From assembly GCF_003574625.1 (NCBI RefSeq), contig NZ_QNUJ01000016.1, positions 24,273 to 88,272 on the forward strand: a DNA stretch of 64,000 nucleotides, given 5' to 3'. Below are positions 9,035 through 16,598 of the stretch, piece by piece (within the stretch, counting starts at the first letter, position 1; the number at the start of each line of letters is the position of its first letter). The position numbers and the translations under genes are program-made. The stretch comes from Shinella zoogloeoides (GTDB taxonomy: Bacteria > Pseudomonadota > Alphaproteobacteria > Rhizobiales > Rhizobiaceae). Below the pieces are notes generated by a model that searched no databases, was not told where the DNA came from, and saw only the letters and a list, made by a program, of their open reading frames with translations.

Positions 9035-9988
9035 ATGCACAACTACCTCGATTTCGAAAAGCCCATCTCGGATCTCGAAGGCAAGATCCACGAGCTGAGA
9101 AAGCTGGCGGAAGAAGACGAGAGCATCGACACGAGCGACGAGGTCGGCAGGCTCGAAGTTCGCGCCCGCGAGGCGACGGCGGATATCTATTCCAAGCTGA
9201 CGCCCTGGCAGAAGACGCAGGTCGCGCGCCATCCGCAGCGTCCGCATTTCGTCGACTATGCCGCGCAGCTCTTCGAGGAGTTCACCCCGCTCGCCGGCGA
9301 CCGCAAGTTCGCCGAGGACGAGGCGATTCAGGCCGGTCTCGGCCGGTTCCGCGGCGAGGCCGTCGCCATCATCGGCCAGGAAAAGGGCAACGACACCAAG
9401 TCGCGCCTCAAGCACAATTTCGGCAGCGCCCGGCCGGAAGGCTACCGCAAGGCGATCCGCGTCATGGAAATGGCCGACCGCTTCGGCCTGCCCGTCATCA
9501 CGCTGATCGACACGGCCGGCGCCTATCCGGGCATCGGCGCGGAAGAGCGCGGCCAGGCGGAAGCCATCGCCCGCTCCACCGAGATGTGTCTCAATGTCCG
9601 CGTGCCGATCGTCTCCGTCGTTCTCGGCGAGGGCGGCTCGGGCGGCGCGATCGCGATCGCCACGGGCGACCGCGTCTACATGCTGGAACATGCGATCTAT
9701 TCCGTGATCTCGCCGGAAGGCGCGGCCTCCATCCTCTGGCGCGATTCCACCCGCGCCAAGGAAGCGGCGAGCAACATGAAGATCACGTCGGAGGACCTGA
9801 AGGCCCTCGGCGTCATCGACGGCATCATTCCCGAGCCGGTCGGCGGCGCGCATCGCGATCCGGCCGCCGTCATCGGCCGCACGGGCGACGTCATCGCCGC
9901 CGCGCTGAAGGATCTTTCGGCCAAGCCCGGCGACCAGCTTCGCAAGGATCGCCGGCAGCGCTACCTGAATATCGGCCGCCAGCTCTGA
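9035..9988 (+). CDS. accA: Acetyl-CoA carboxylase carboxyltransferase subunit alpha
   Basis: AccA with AccD transfers the carboxyl group from carboxybiotin to acetyl-CoA to make malonyl-CoA, the committed step of fatty-acid synthesis. The 317-residue protein has the usual N-terminal helix (MHNYLDFEKPISDLEGKI), the GFMIGQEKGND-like segment (IIGQEKGNDTKSRL), the carboxyltransferase core TLIDTAGAYPGIGAEERGQ and the oxyanion-hole region GEGGSGGAIAIATGD. The ATG at 9035 is the conserved start; an in-frame upstream start would add nine unconserved residues. The gene stands 77 bases after xerD on the same strand. Confidence 0.97.
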   Translation: MHNYLDFEKPISDLEGKIHELRKLAEEDESIDTSDEVGRLEVRAREATADIYSKLTPWQKTQVARHPQRPHFVDYAAQLFEEFTPLAGDRKFAEDEAIQAGLGRFRGEAVAIIGQEKGNDTKSRLKHNFGSARPEGYRKAIRVMEMADRFGLPVITLIDTAGAYPGIGAEERGQAEAIARSTEMCLNVRVPIVSVVLGEGGSGGAIAIATGDRVYMLEHAIYSVISPEGAASILWRDSTRAKEAASNMKITSEDLKALGVIDGIIPEPVGGAHRDPAAVIGRTGDVIAAALKDLSAKPGDQLRKDRRQRYLNIGRQL

Positions 9989-10180
9989 TCCGCCGGCAGC
10001 GCTCGCACCCTTCGCCCCATCTCGGCCACAATCCTTGTGTGTGAAGGGGCTGCGGTCGTCCGGCAGTCTCGCGAAAGAATTCCCGGTTAAGAGTTTATGA
10101 AGTATAAGCCGGTTACGACTGCGCGTCCCGCCCTGCCGGCGCGACGGCTCGCGATCTGACGATAGTTCACGGACCCTTGC

Positions 10181-11695
10181 ATGCGCCTTACCGTTCTTGC
10201 CGCCGTTTCGCTTCTCGCCGTGGTCACCGCGGGATGCACCAATGAGACGCTCGACTCGTTCGACAAGGTCGACGTCGACATCTCCAAGGTGTCCAGCAAG
10301 ACCGGCTACCAGCTTTCGCCGGCGGTGCTGACCAAGTTCTCCAAGATGAACATCGACCGGTCCTCGCCGATCATGCTGCGCATCCTGAAGGAGGAGGGGC
10401 GGCTGGAAGTGTGGAAGGCCGACCGTTCCAACCGGTTCCAGATGGTGCGCAACTACAAGATCTGCGCCTGGTCCGGCAAGCTCGGCCCGAAGACGAAGGA
10501 AGGCGACCGCCAGGCGCCGGAAGGCTTCTATCCGCTCTCGCGCGGCCAGATGAACCCGAATTCCAGCTACTATCTCGCGATCAACACCGGTTTCCCCAAC
10601 ACCTATGACCGCGCCAACAAGGCGAGCGGCACCAATCTGATGATCCATGGCGCCTGCTCCTCGTCGGGCTGCTATTCGATGACCGACGAGCAGATGCTCG
10701 AAATCTTCGCCTTCGCGCGCGACGCCTTCGACGGCGGGCAGAAGGCGGTTCAGCTCCAGGCATTCCCCTTCCGCATGACCGCGGAGAACATGGCGCGGCA
10801 CCGCGACAATCCGAACATCGAATTCTGGAAGATGCTGAAAGTCGGCTGGGATCACTTCGAGATCACCAAGCGGCCGCCGGAGGTCAATGTCTGCGAAGGC
10901 AAGTACGTCTTCAACCAGCAGGCCGACAAGCCCTTCTCGCCGGCCGGCGCCTGTCCGGCGATGACGACGCCGTCGTCGCTCGACGTCGCGCTTTCCAGCT
11001 ACAACAAGACCTATGCCACGGCCTATGCCAAGGCGATGAGCAAGTACCAGGGCACCGTCTGGATCGAGCCGTCGGAAGCCCAGCGCAAGGCGATCGTCGC
11101 CGACCAGCGCAAGGGGCGCGAGCTTGCCTATGCGCCGACGGGCAATTCGCTCGATGCCGGCAAGCTGATGACGCAGCAGGAGATCGAGGCGCAGAAGCGC
11201 AAGGCCGAGGAGGCCGAAAAGCGCAAGCTCGAAGCGGAAGAACGCGCCAAGCAGGCGGTCGAGCAGGCCAAGCTCGATGCCGAGCAGAAGAAGGTCAAGG
11301 AAGCGGAAGACCTCGCGGCGGACGTTGCCGCCGAGAAGGCGCAGAAGCAGGCGCACGGCGCAGGCGCTCTCCCCGTTCCGGAAGAAAACCCCGGCGTGAC
11401 GGTCGTCGAGAAGCCGGAGAAGAAGCCGTTCTGGAAGCTCTGGGCCGCCAAGGAAGAGCAGCCGGCCAAGGCCGCGCCTGTCGCGGAGGCCTCGCAGCAG
11501 GCCGGCGAGGCGAAGGCCGATGCCGGGCAGCAGGCCCAGAAGGAAGCGCGCAACCCGGCCACGGCCGCAAGCGCCGAAAAGGCGAAGAAGCCGGTGGATG
11601 CGGCCGGCACGCAGCCGGTGCCGGAAGAGAACCCGGCCGTCGAGGTCGTGGAGCAGGCGCCGAAGAAGCCCTTCTGGAAGTTCTGGCAGAAATGA
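10181..11695 (+). CDS. L,D-transpeptidase family lipoprotein with duplicated C-terminal tail
   Basis: The 504-residue protein begins with a lipoprotein signal (LLAVVTAGC, lipidated Cys19). A YkuD/YafK-like L,D-transpeptidase domain spans about residues 60-230 and has the catalytic motif HGACSSSGC at 156-164, with Cys164 the predicted nucleophile. These enzymes form or cut peptidoglycan cross-links, or anchor proteins to it, in the periplasm. Residues 331-390 form a Lys/Glu/Ala-rich coiled coil. The end holds two near copies of a 27-residue unit, PVPEENPGVTVVEKPEKKPF and PVPEENPAVEVVEQAPKKPF (each followed by a W-rich end), at about 395-421 and 476-502. The last codons overlap the TusA-like start by four bases. 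Family assignment is firm; the role of the tail is unknown. Confidence 0.9.
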   Translation: MRLTVLAAVSLLAVVTAGCTNETLDSFDKVDVDISKVSSKTGYQLSPAVLTKFSKMNIDRSSPIMLRILKEEGRLEVWKADRSNRFQMVRNYKICAWSGKLGPKTKEGDRQAPEGFYPLSRGQMNPNSSYYLAINTGFPNTYDRANKASGTNLMIHGACSSSGCYSMTDEQMLEIFAFARDAFDGGQKAVQLQAFPFRMTAENMARHRDNPNIEFWKMLKVGWDHFEITKRPPEVNVCEGKYVFNQQADKPFSPAGACPAMTTPSSLDVALSSYNKTYATAYAKAMSKYQGTVWIEPSEAQRKAIVADQRKGRELAYAPTGNSLDAGKLMTQQEIEAQKRKAEEAEKRKLEAEERAKQAVEQAKLDAEQKKVKEAEDLAADVAAEKAQKQAHGAGALPVPEENPGVTVVEKPEKKPFWKLWAAKEEQPAKAAPVAEASQQAGEAKADAGQQAQKEARNPATAASAEKAKKPVDAAGTQPVPEENPAVEVVEQAPKKPFWKFWQK

Positions 11696-11934
11696 GTTCC
11701 CCGGCGGGCGATGTCGAGGTCTACGATCTGCGCGGCCTGAAATGCCCGTTGCCGGTGATGAAGACGCGCAAGCGCCTTTCGAGCATGGCGGCGGGCGCCG
11801 GCCTCTGGGTCGAGACGACCGATCCGCTCGCCGTCATCGACATTCCCCATTTCTGCCGGGAGGACGGCCATCTGCTCGAGGCGAGCGAGCGCGTCGAGGC
11901 GGGGCACCGTTTCCTGATCCGCAAGAAGGCCTGA
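11692..11934 (+). CDS. TusA/SirA family sulfur-carrier-like protein
   Basis: An 80-residue protein with the TusA fold signature DLRGLKCPLPVMKTRKRL, in which Cys18 of the CPxP motif carries sulfur as a persulfide in TusA relatives, followed by the conserved DPLAVIDIPHFC stretch. TusA takes part in tRNA thiolation, molybdenum cofactor sulfur supply and other sulfur transfers. Its ATG overlaps the stop of the L,D-transpeptidase gene (ATGA), implying translational coupling to an envelope enzyme with no obvious sulfur link. Several TusA-like paralogues exist in alphaproteobacteria, so I give no symbol. Confidence 0.88.
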   Translation: MSSPAGDVEVYDLRGLKCPLPVMKTRKRLSSMAAGAGLWVETTDPLAVIDIPHFCREDGHLLEASERVEAGHRFLIRKKA

Positions 11935-11937
11935 GCG

Positions 11938-12038
11938 GGAGCGTTTCGGCTCTTCTTCGGATCGCGAAAACGCTCCGGCATTCTGGTTTTGCGCATTTCC
12001 GAACGCAAAACCGCGAGGCACTTTTGCTGGAAATGCTC
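11938..12038. repeat. Nested intergenic palindromes (copy A of a 46-bp element)
   Basis: Between the convergent TusA-like and COG0523 genes lie interlocking inverted repeats. GGAGCGTTT at 11938-11946 pairs with AAACGCTCC at 11968-11976. GGTTTTGCG at 11985-11993 pairs with CGCAAAACC at 12004-12012. GCATTTCC at 11993-12000 pairs with GGAAATGC at 12029-12036. The 46 bases 11993-12038 match 34123-34168 on the other strand at 36 of 46 positions. The element ends in the stop codon of the COG0523 gene. It looks like one of the palindromic intergenic repeats common in Rhizobiaceae and may also act as a bidirectional terminator. Confidence 0.7.
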
Positions 12039-13198
12039 TAGAATTTCAGGCCGGGTATGGCGAGCGGGTTGTCGGCAAGCGCCGCGCGGTCCGGGCGGTC
12101 GATCTTCGGCGTGCCGGTGAAGGCGTCGAACAGGTCGCGCACGAAGGCTTCCGGCAAATCCCTGGTGATCAGCACCAGCCGCGTGCGGCGGTCGTGCGGG
12201 TCCGGCCAGGCGGCGAGCCGCTCCGGCGGATGGAAGACGCTCTGGACGCCCTGCAGCACCAGCGGGCGCTCCGGGCTGTTGCTCATCAGCACGATGCCCT
12301 TCATGCGCAGCAGCTTTTCGCCATGGGCCGAGCGCAGCAGATCGATGAACATTTCCAGCGCCATCGGGTCGATGGGACGGTCGTGAACGATGCTGAAAGA
12401 GCGGATCGTCGCATCGTGCCGCGTCACGTCATGGGCGTGCTGGTGGTGGTCATGCCCATGGTCATGGTCGTGATGGTGATGCCCGTGATCATGCTCATGG
12501 TGGTGATGGTGGCCGTGCGCCTCCTCGTGCAGCCAGCGGCGAACGTCCGGGATCTTGCTGCCGGGATCGTAGAGGCCGTTGGCAAGAAGGTCCGGGCCCG
12601 TGAGGCCGGGCGTGTCGACATCGGCGACCGCGGCGCGCGGGTTGAGCGCGGCGACCTCCCGCCTGATGGCGGCGAGCGTTTCGGCGTCGGCAAGCGAGGT
12701 CTTGCTGATCAGTACGCGGTCGGCGACGGCGACCTGCTTGACCGCCTCGGGATGGTTGGCGAGCGTCGAGAGGCCGTTGACGGCATCGACCACGGTGATC
12801 ACGCCGTCGAGGCTGAAGGACTGGGAGAGGATGGGGTTGCCCATGACGGCCTGGAGCACGGGAGCGGGATCGGCAAGGCCGGTCGTCTCGATCACGATGC
12901 GCTTCAGCGGCTGGATTTTGCCGGTCTGCATGCGGTCCATCAGGTCGGCGAGCGTATCGACGAGCTCGCCGCGGATCGTGCAGCAGAGGCACCCGTCCGA
13001 AAGCTCGATGATGCCGTCGCCCGACTGCTCGACGAGCAGGTGGTCGATGCCGACCTCACCGAACTCGTTGATGATGACGGCCGTGTCGGTGAGCGTCGGG
13101 TCCTTCAGGAGGCGATTGAGCAGGGTCGTCTTGCCGGCCCCGAGAAAGCCGGTCAACACGGAAACCGGCACGCGCCGCTCGGCAAGGGTCATGGTCAT
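12038..13198 (-). CDS. COG0523 (CobW/YjiA/ZNG1-like) metal-chaperone GTPase with His-rich insert
   Basis: The 386-residue G3E-family GTPase has Walker A GFLGAGKTT at 17-25, the metal-binding GCLCC motif at 69-73 and the IETTGLADPAPV switch region. An insert at about residues 224-261 is almost entirely His, Asp and Gly, with more than 20 histidines, as in zinc-handling members. The usual base-recognition motif (NKxD) reads SKTSLAD here. It follows the D,D-carboxypeptidase gene by eight bases, so the two should be co-transcribed. Despite CobW in the superfamily name, the CxCC motif and His-rich loop point to zinc (or another transition metal) delivery rather than cobalamin synthesis; the client is unknown. 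Confidence 0.9.
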   Translation of the reverse strand: MTMTLAERRVPVSVLTGFLGAGKTTLLNRLLKDPTLTDTAVIINEFGEVGIDHLLVEQSGDGIIELSDGCLCCTIRGELVDTLADLMDRMQTGKIQPLKRIVIETTGLADPAPVLQAVMGNPILSQSFSLDGVITVVDAVNGLSTLANHPEAVKQVAVADRVLISKTSLADAETLAAIRREVAALNPRAAVADVDTPGLTGPDLLANGLYDPGSKIPDVRRWLHEEAHGHHHHHEHDHGHHHHDHDHGHDHHQHAHDVTRHDATIRSFSIVHDRPIDPMALEMFIDLLRSAHGEKLLRMKGIVLMSNSPERPLVLQGVQSVFHPPERLAAWPDPHDRRTRLVLITRDLPEAFVRDLFDAFTGTPKIDRPDRAALADNPLAIPGLKF

Positions 13199-13206
13199 CC
13201 GTCCTG

Positions 13207-14319
13207 TCAGAAAGTCGGCCGCGGGATCGGGATCGGCACGTTGACCATATCGCCGATGTCGCCGGCGGCAACCTGTTCGCCGGCCACCGGCTTTTCTTCC
13301 TCGCCGGCCATCAGCCCGGCATAGACGAGCTTGAGGGGTCGGCTTACCTCATGGATATAGGGGGAGGTCAGCTTCTGGCGGCCGGCCTCGTCGCGGCCCT
13401 CGCTGCGTATCTTGGCGGCGTGCTTGGAGCAGATATCGGCGGAGATGTCGGCGACGATGTCGCGCGTCTCGCCATAGGGGCGGAGCTGGCCGAGCGTCGG
13501 CACGTTGCCGGTGCGCGTCGTCAGGCCTTTCTGCAGCATGCCGGCGGAGATGTCGGCGCGGGCGCCGAGGCTGTCGGAGCCGAGCACCACGGAGACGACG
13601 CTGCGGCCGTTGCGGGTCGCCGAGGAGACCTGGTTGAAGCCCGCCGCGCAGATGAAGCCGGTCTTCATGCCGTCGGCGCCGTCGAAGCGGCCGATCAGCA
13701 TGTTGTAGTTCGGATATTGCTTCTTGCCGGTGGTGAAGCCCTCGAGCGCGAAATAATGGGCGTATTGCGGGAACTCGCGCTTCAGCGTCACGGCGAGGAC
13801 GGCAAGGTCGCGCGCGGTCGTGTACTGGCCCTTGCCGGGCAGGCCGTGCGGATTGATGAAATGTGACGAGCTCATGCCGATGCGGGCGGCTTCAGCGTTC
13901 ATGCGGTCGACGAAGCCCTGTTCCGAGCCGCCGACCGATTCGGCAAGGGCGACGGCGACGTCGTTGGCCGACTTGACGAGGATGATCTTCATCGCGCTGT
14001 CGAGCGTCATCTTCTGGCCGGGCTTGAAATACATCTTGCTCGGCGGTTCGGAAGCCGCGTTCTTGCTCATGACGACGGGGCTTTCAAGCGTCTTCTCGCC
14101 GGCCTTGATGGCGCGGAAGACCGTATAGGCCGTCATCAGCTTGGTCAGCGAGGCCGGATACCAGCGCTGGAACGCATCCTCGTGCTCGATGACCTTCAGC
14201 GTGTTGACGTCAACCAGCATGCGGGGATTGGCCACGGCGCTGCCTGCCGCAAGGGACGTGGTGAGCAACAGGGCGGAGCCCAGAAACCATGCGCTCCGGC
14301 GCGTCGTTCGTCCGTTCAT
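13207..14319 (-). CDS. D-alanyl-D-alanine carboxypeptidase (PBP5/DacA type)
   Basis: A periplasmic serine peptidase that trims the terminal D-Ala from peptidoglycan stem peptides. The 370-residue protein has an N-terminal signal peptide (FLGSALLLTTSLAAGSAVA) and the three penicillin-binding motifs: SLTK at about 57-60, SAN at 117-119 and KTG at 219-221. The C-terminal half is family-typical but no amphipathic membrane anchor is obvious; the tail is Pro-rich. The ATG at 14319 is chosen over a TTG two codons earlier. It leads a likely two-gene operon with the His-rich COG0523 GTPase and is divergent from the amidohydrolase. Confidence 0.94.
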   Translation of the reverse strand: MNGRTTRRSAWFLGSALLLTTSLAAGSAVANPRMLVDVNTLKVIEHEDAFQRWYPASLTKLMTAYTVFRAIKAGEKTLESPVVMSKNAASEPPSKMYFKPGQKMTLDSAMKIILVKSANDVAVALAESVGGSEQGFVDRMNAEAARIGMSSSHFINPHGLPGKGQYTTARDLAVLAVTLKREFPQYAHYFALEGFTTGKKQYPNYNMLIGRFDGADGMKTGFICAAGFNQVSSATRNGRSVVSVVLGSDSLGARADISAGMLQKGLTTRTGNVPTLGQLRPYGETRDIVADISADICSKHAAKIRSEGRDEAGRQKLTSPYIHEVSRPLKLVYAGLMAGEEEKPVAGEQVAAGDIGDMVNVPIPIPRPTF

Positions 14320-14450
14320 CTGCAAAGGCCTGTCCTCGAAATCGGGAGTTGTCTCGAACCGTCGCCCTATTTAACCTATATGGCATCGAGATGGCAAAGC
14401 CGTCGAACACCGGTGGCCGACTTTCAGGCCGAAATCACAGGAAGTGTTGC

Positions 14451-15611
14451 ATGCCCGTTCTGAACCGCGCCGCAGAATTGCAGGATGAAATCGCCGGGTG
14501 GCGCAGGCACCTGCACCGAGAGCCGGAATTGCTCTTCGCCGTGGAGAAGACCGCTGCCTTCGTCGCGGAAAAGCTGCGCGAATTCGGCGTTGACGAGGTG
14601 GTGACGGGTATCGGCCGCACCGGCGTCGTCGGCATCATCCGCGGGAAGGGCGAGGGACGCACCATCGGCCTTCGCGCCGACATGGACGCGCTGCCGATCG
14701 ACGAGACGAGCGGCAAGCCCTGGTCCTCCACCGTCAAGGGCAAGATGCATGCCTGCGGCCATGACGGCCATACGGCCATGCTGCTCGGCGCGGCGAAGTA
14801 CCTTGCCGAGACGCGGAATTTCACCGGCAATGTCGCGGTCATCTTCCAGCCGGCCGAAGAGGGCGGCGGCGGCGGCAACGAGATGGTCAAGGACGGCATG
14901 ATGGAGCGCTTCGGCATTGCCGAGGTCTATGGCATGCACAACCTGCCCGGCCTGCCGGTCGGCGCCTTCGGCACGCGGCCCGGCGCGATCATGGCGGCGA
15001 CGGACGAGTTCAACATCAAGGTGAAGGGCCGCGGCGGCCATGCGGCGCTGCCGCACAAGACGGTCGATCCCATCGTCATCGGTGCGCAGGTGGTGACGGC
15101 GCTGCAGACCATCGTCTCGCGCGTCGCCGATCCGATCGCCTCGCTCGTCGTTTCCGTCACCAAGTTCAATGCGGGCTTTGCCCACAATGTCATTCCCGAG
15201 GAAGCGCAGCTTGCCGGCACGGTGCGCACGCTGAGCCCGGAGATGCGTGAGGAGGCGGAGGCCCGCATCCGGCAGATCTGCGCCGGCCTTGCCGCCGCCC
15301 ACGGCGCGGAGATCACCGTCGCCTATCACCGCAACTATCCCGTCACCGTCAACCATCCGGAAGAGACCGGCCACGCGGTCGACGTAGCGCGCGGCATCGC
15401 CGGCGAGGCGGCGGTCCACGCCTCTCTCGACCCGATGATGGGCGGGGAGGACTTTTCCTACATGCTGCTCGCCCGGCCGGGCGCCTTCATCTTCGTCGGC
15501 AACGGCGATACCGCCGGCCTGCACCACCCCGCCTACGACTTCAACGACGACGCCATCCCGCATGGCGTGACCTACTGGGTCAAGCTCACCGAAAGCCGGC
15601 TTGCCGCCTGA
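14451..15611 (+). CDS. M20 family amidohydrolase (hippurate hydrolase-like)
   Basis: The 386-residue cytoplasmic protein belongs to the M20D amidohydrolases, which remove acyl groups from N-acyl amino acids such as hippurate. Di-metal ligands are visible: Cys102 and His104 in MHACGHDGHT, Glu136-Glu137 in QPAEEG, His163 in GMHNLPG, and a C-terminal histidine in LHHPAYDFND after MMGGEDFSYM. The dimerisation domain lies between (GRGGHAALPHKTVDPI). A Shine-Dalgarno-like GGAAG sits seven bases before the ATG at 14451. The true substrate cannot be read from sequence; auxin-conjugate and hippurate hydrolases share this signature. Confidence 0.92.
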   Translation: MPVLNRAAELQDEIAGWRRHLHREPELLFAVEKTAAFVAEKLREFGVDEVVTGIGRTGVVGIIRGKGEGRTIGLRADMDALPIDETSGKPWSSTVKGKMHACGHDGHTAMLLGAAKYLAETRNFTGNVAVIFQPAEEGGGGGNEMVKDGMMERFGIAEVYGMHNLPGLPVGAFGTRPGAIMAATDEFNIKVKGRGGHAALPHKTVDPIVIGAQVVTALQTIVSRVADPIASLVVSVTKFNAGFAHNVIPEEAQLAGTVRTLSPEMREEAEARIRQICAGLAAAHGAEITVAYHRNYPVTVNHPEETGHAVDVARGIAGEAAVHASLDPMMGGEDFSYMLLARPGAFIFVGNGDTAGLHHPAYDFNDDAIPHGVTYWVKLTESRLAA

Positions 15612-15619
15612 CGCGAAGG

Positions 15620-15644
15620 CCCGGCTGCCGAAGCGGCAGCCGGG
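15620..15644. terminator. Strong hairpin between convergent genes
   Basis: CCCGGCTGCC at 15620-15629 and GGCAGCCGGG at 15635-15644 make a perfect 10-bp stem with a GAAGC loop. It begins eight bases after the amidohydrolase stop and precedes the convergent Gly/His-rich gene. The tail (TACCTTGTGG) has only a poor U-tract. Confidence 0.6.
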
Positions 15645-15670
15645 TACCTTGTGGGGATCGTTGCCGGCGC

Positions 15671-15937
15671 TCAGCCGCAGATCTTGACCTTCTTGACGAC
15701 CAGGTTGCCCCACTTGTTGTAGTGCTTCACCTTCTTCCAGTAGCAGTCGTAGCCATAGTCGTCATAGACGGTGACATAGCCGCCATTGCCCCAGCCATGC
15801 CCGTGGCCGTGTCCCCAGCCGTGGCCATGGCCATGACCGAAGCCGAAACCGACGGAAAGGCCGCCGGCCTGCGAGGGGGCGGCGAAGGAAAGCGCTGCGA
15901 GGGTTGCTACGGCAGCGGACAGGATGAACTTGCGCAT
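15671..15937 (-). CDS. Small secreted Gly/His/Trp-rich protein
   Basis: An 88-residue protein with a clear signal peptide (MRKFILSAAVATLAALSFAAPSQA), then a GH/GW repeat tract (GFGHGHGHGWGHGHGHGWG) and a lysine- and tyrosine-rich end with two Cys (YDCYWKKVKHYNKWGNLVVKKVKICG). The longer in-frame reading upstream is unlikely because it would cross the tRNA gene. The His-rich tract could bind metal, and the two Cys could form a disulfide; both are inferences. I do not recognise a characterised family. It is monocistronic, between the hairpin and the tRNA gene. Confidence 0.8.
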   Translation of the reverse strand: MRKFILSAAVATLAALSFAAPSQAGGLSVGFGFGHGHGHGWGHGHGHGWGNGGYVTVYDDYGYDCYWKKVKHYNKWGNLVVKKVKICG

Positions 15938-16096
15938 GGGACATTCTCCTCTGGGTTCAGGGGATGGAGCCATCTCCATCCGATGACCCGAATGTTTCAC
16001 GATCCCGCCCGGCGGGCTGTTCCGCAGGGAACTCGGCACAAGGGCACCGAAAATCGCTTGGCTTAGGCCCGCGGCTTTTGTATGGGTGCAGTCAGT

Positions 16097-16173
16097 GGTC
16101 CCGTAGCTCAGCAGGATAGAGCACCAGATTCCTAATCTGGGGGTCCCGCGTTCGAATCGCGGCGGGATCACCA
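16097..16173 (+). tRNA. tRNA-Arg (anticodon CCT)
   Basis: A full cloverleaf can be drawn by eye. The acceptor GGTCCCG pairs with CGGGATC (one G-T pair), the D stem is GCTC/GAGC, the anticodon stem CCAGA/TCTGG encloses TTCCTAA with anticodon CCT, and the T stem CCGCG/CGCGG encloses TTCGAAT. The discriminator is A and CCA is encoded. It reads AGG codons. A run of six Ts follows immediately, which may serve as terminator. No integrase or attachment-site duplication is visible nearby. Confidence 0.97.
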
Positions 16174-16192
16174 TTTTTTCCGAAGAGGATTG

Positions 16193-16573
16193 TCAGACGT
16201 CTTCCGTCTCGCGCTCGGGCGTGACGACGCGGGGCTTCGCGCGCACGGCGGGGACGATGGAGGGCTTTGCGACGACCTTCGGCTGCGGGGCCTTCATGCC
16301 GAGCATGTTGCGGATGCGGTCCGAGACCAGCGGGCGGAAGCGGCTGGCGCGGAAGGGCATGTCGACGGCGCCGTAGCCTTCCGGGCCGTCGTCGTTGCCG
16401 CGATAGAGCTCCATCAGCTTGATGCCGTAGAAATCGCCGTCGACATAGTGGCGATAGTGGCCCGCCCAGCGGACCGTATAGATCTGGCCCTTGCGGATGC
16501 CCTGGTCGATCGAGACGTTCTTGAAGCGGTCGTTGATGCAGACCACCTTCTGGCCGACGCGGAATGTGGGCAT
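16193..16573 (-). CDS. Conserved hypothetical protein with SH3/KOW-like N-terminus
   Basis: The 126-residue protein starts at ATG 16573 (MPTFRVGQKVVCIND). Its first 75 residues look like a small beta-barrel: RVGQKVVCINDRF, then KGQIYTVRWAGHY and DFYGIKLMEL. This resembles KOW/SH3-like domains found in many short rhizobial proteins. The C-terminal third is Pro/Lys/Val-rich and probably disordered (KAPQPKVVAKPSIVPAVRAKPRVV). No signal peptide or membrane segment is seen. It lies 25 bases downstream of the META-MliC gene on the same strand and is probably co-transcribed. Function unknown. Confidence 0.8.
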   Translation of the reverse strand: MPTFRVGQKVVCINDRFKNVSIDQGIRKGQIYTVRWAGHYRHYVDGDFYGIKLMELYRGNDDGPEGYGAVDMPFRASRFRPLVSDRIRNMLGMKAPQPKVVAKPSIVPAVRAKPRVVTPERETEDV

Positions 16574-16598
16574 GCGCTTCTCTCCCCCCGGGTGCTCC

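Noticed and set aside
8954..11356. Minus-strand ORF of 800 codons opposite accA and the L,D-transpeptidase gene
   Set aside because: It runs across the gap between two real genes and is low-complexity in translation, so it is a shadow.
12425..12525. Short tandem repeats resembling a microsatellite or CRISPR
   Set aside because: They are the CAT/CAC-rich codons of the histidine insert in the COG0523 GTPase, in frame.
12038..13198. CobW of cobalamin synthesis, linked to cobS and cobT
   Set aside because: It is over 8 kb from cobST, in an operon with a carboxypeptidase, and its His-rich insert fits metal-chaperone COG0523 members better.
16097..16173. Integration hot spot at tRNA-Arg
   Set aside because: tRNA-Arg (CCT) is often a target, but no integrase or duplicated tRNA end is seen here.
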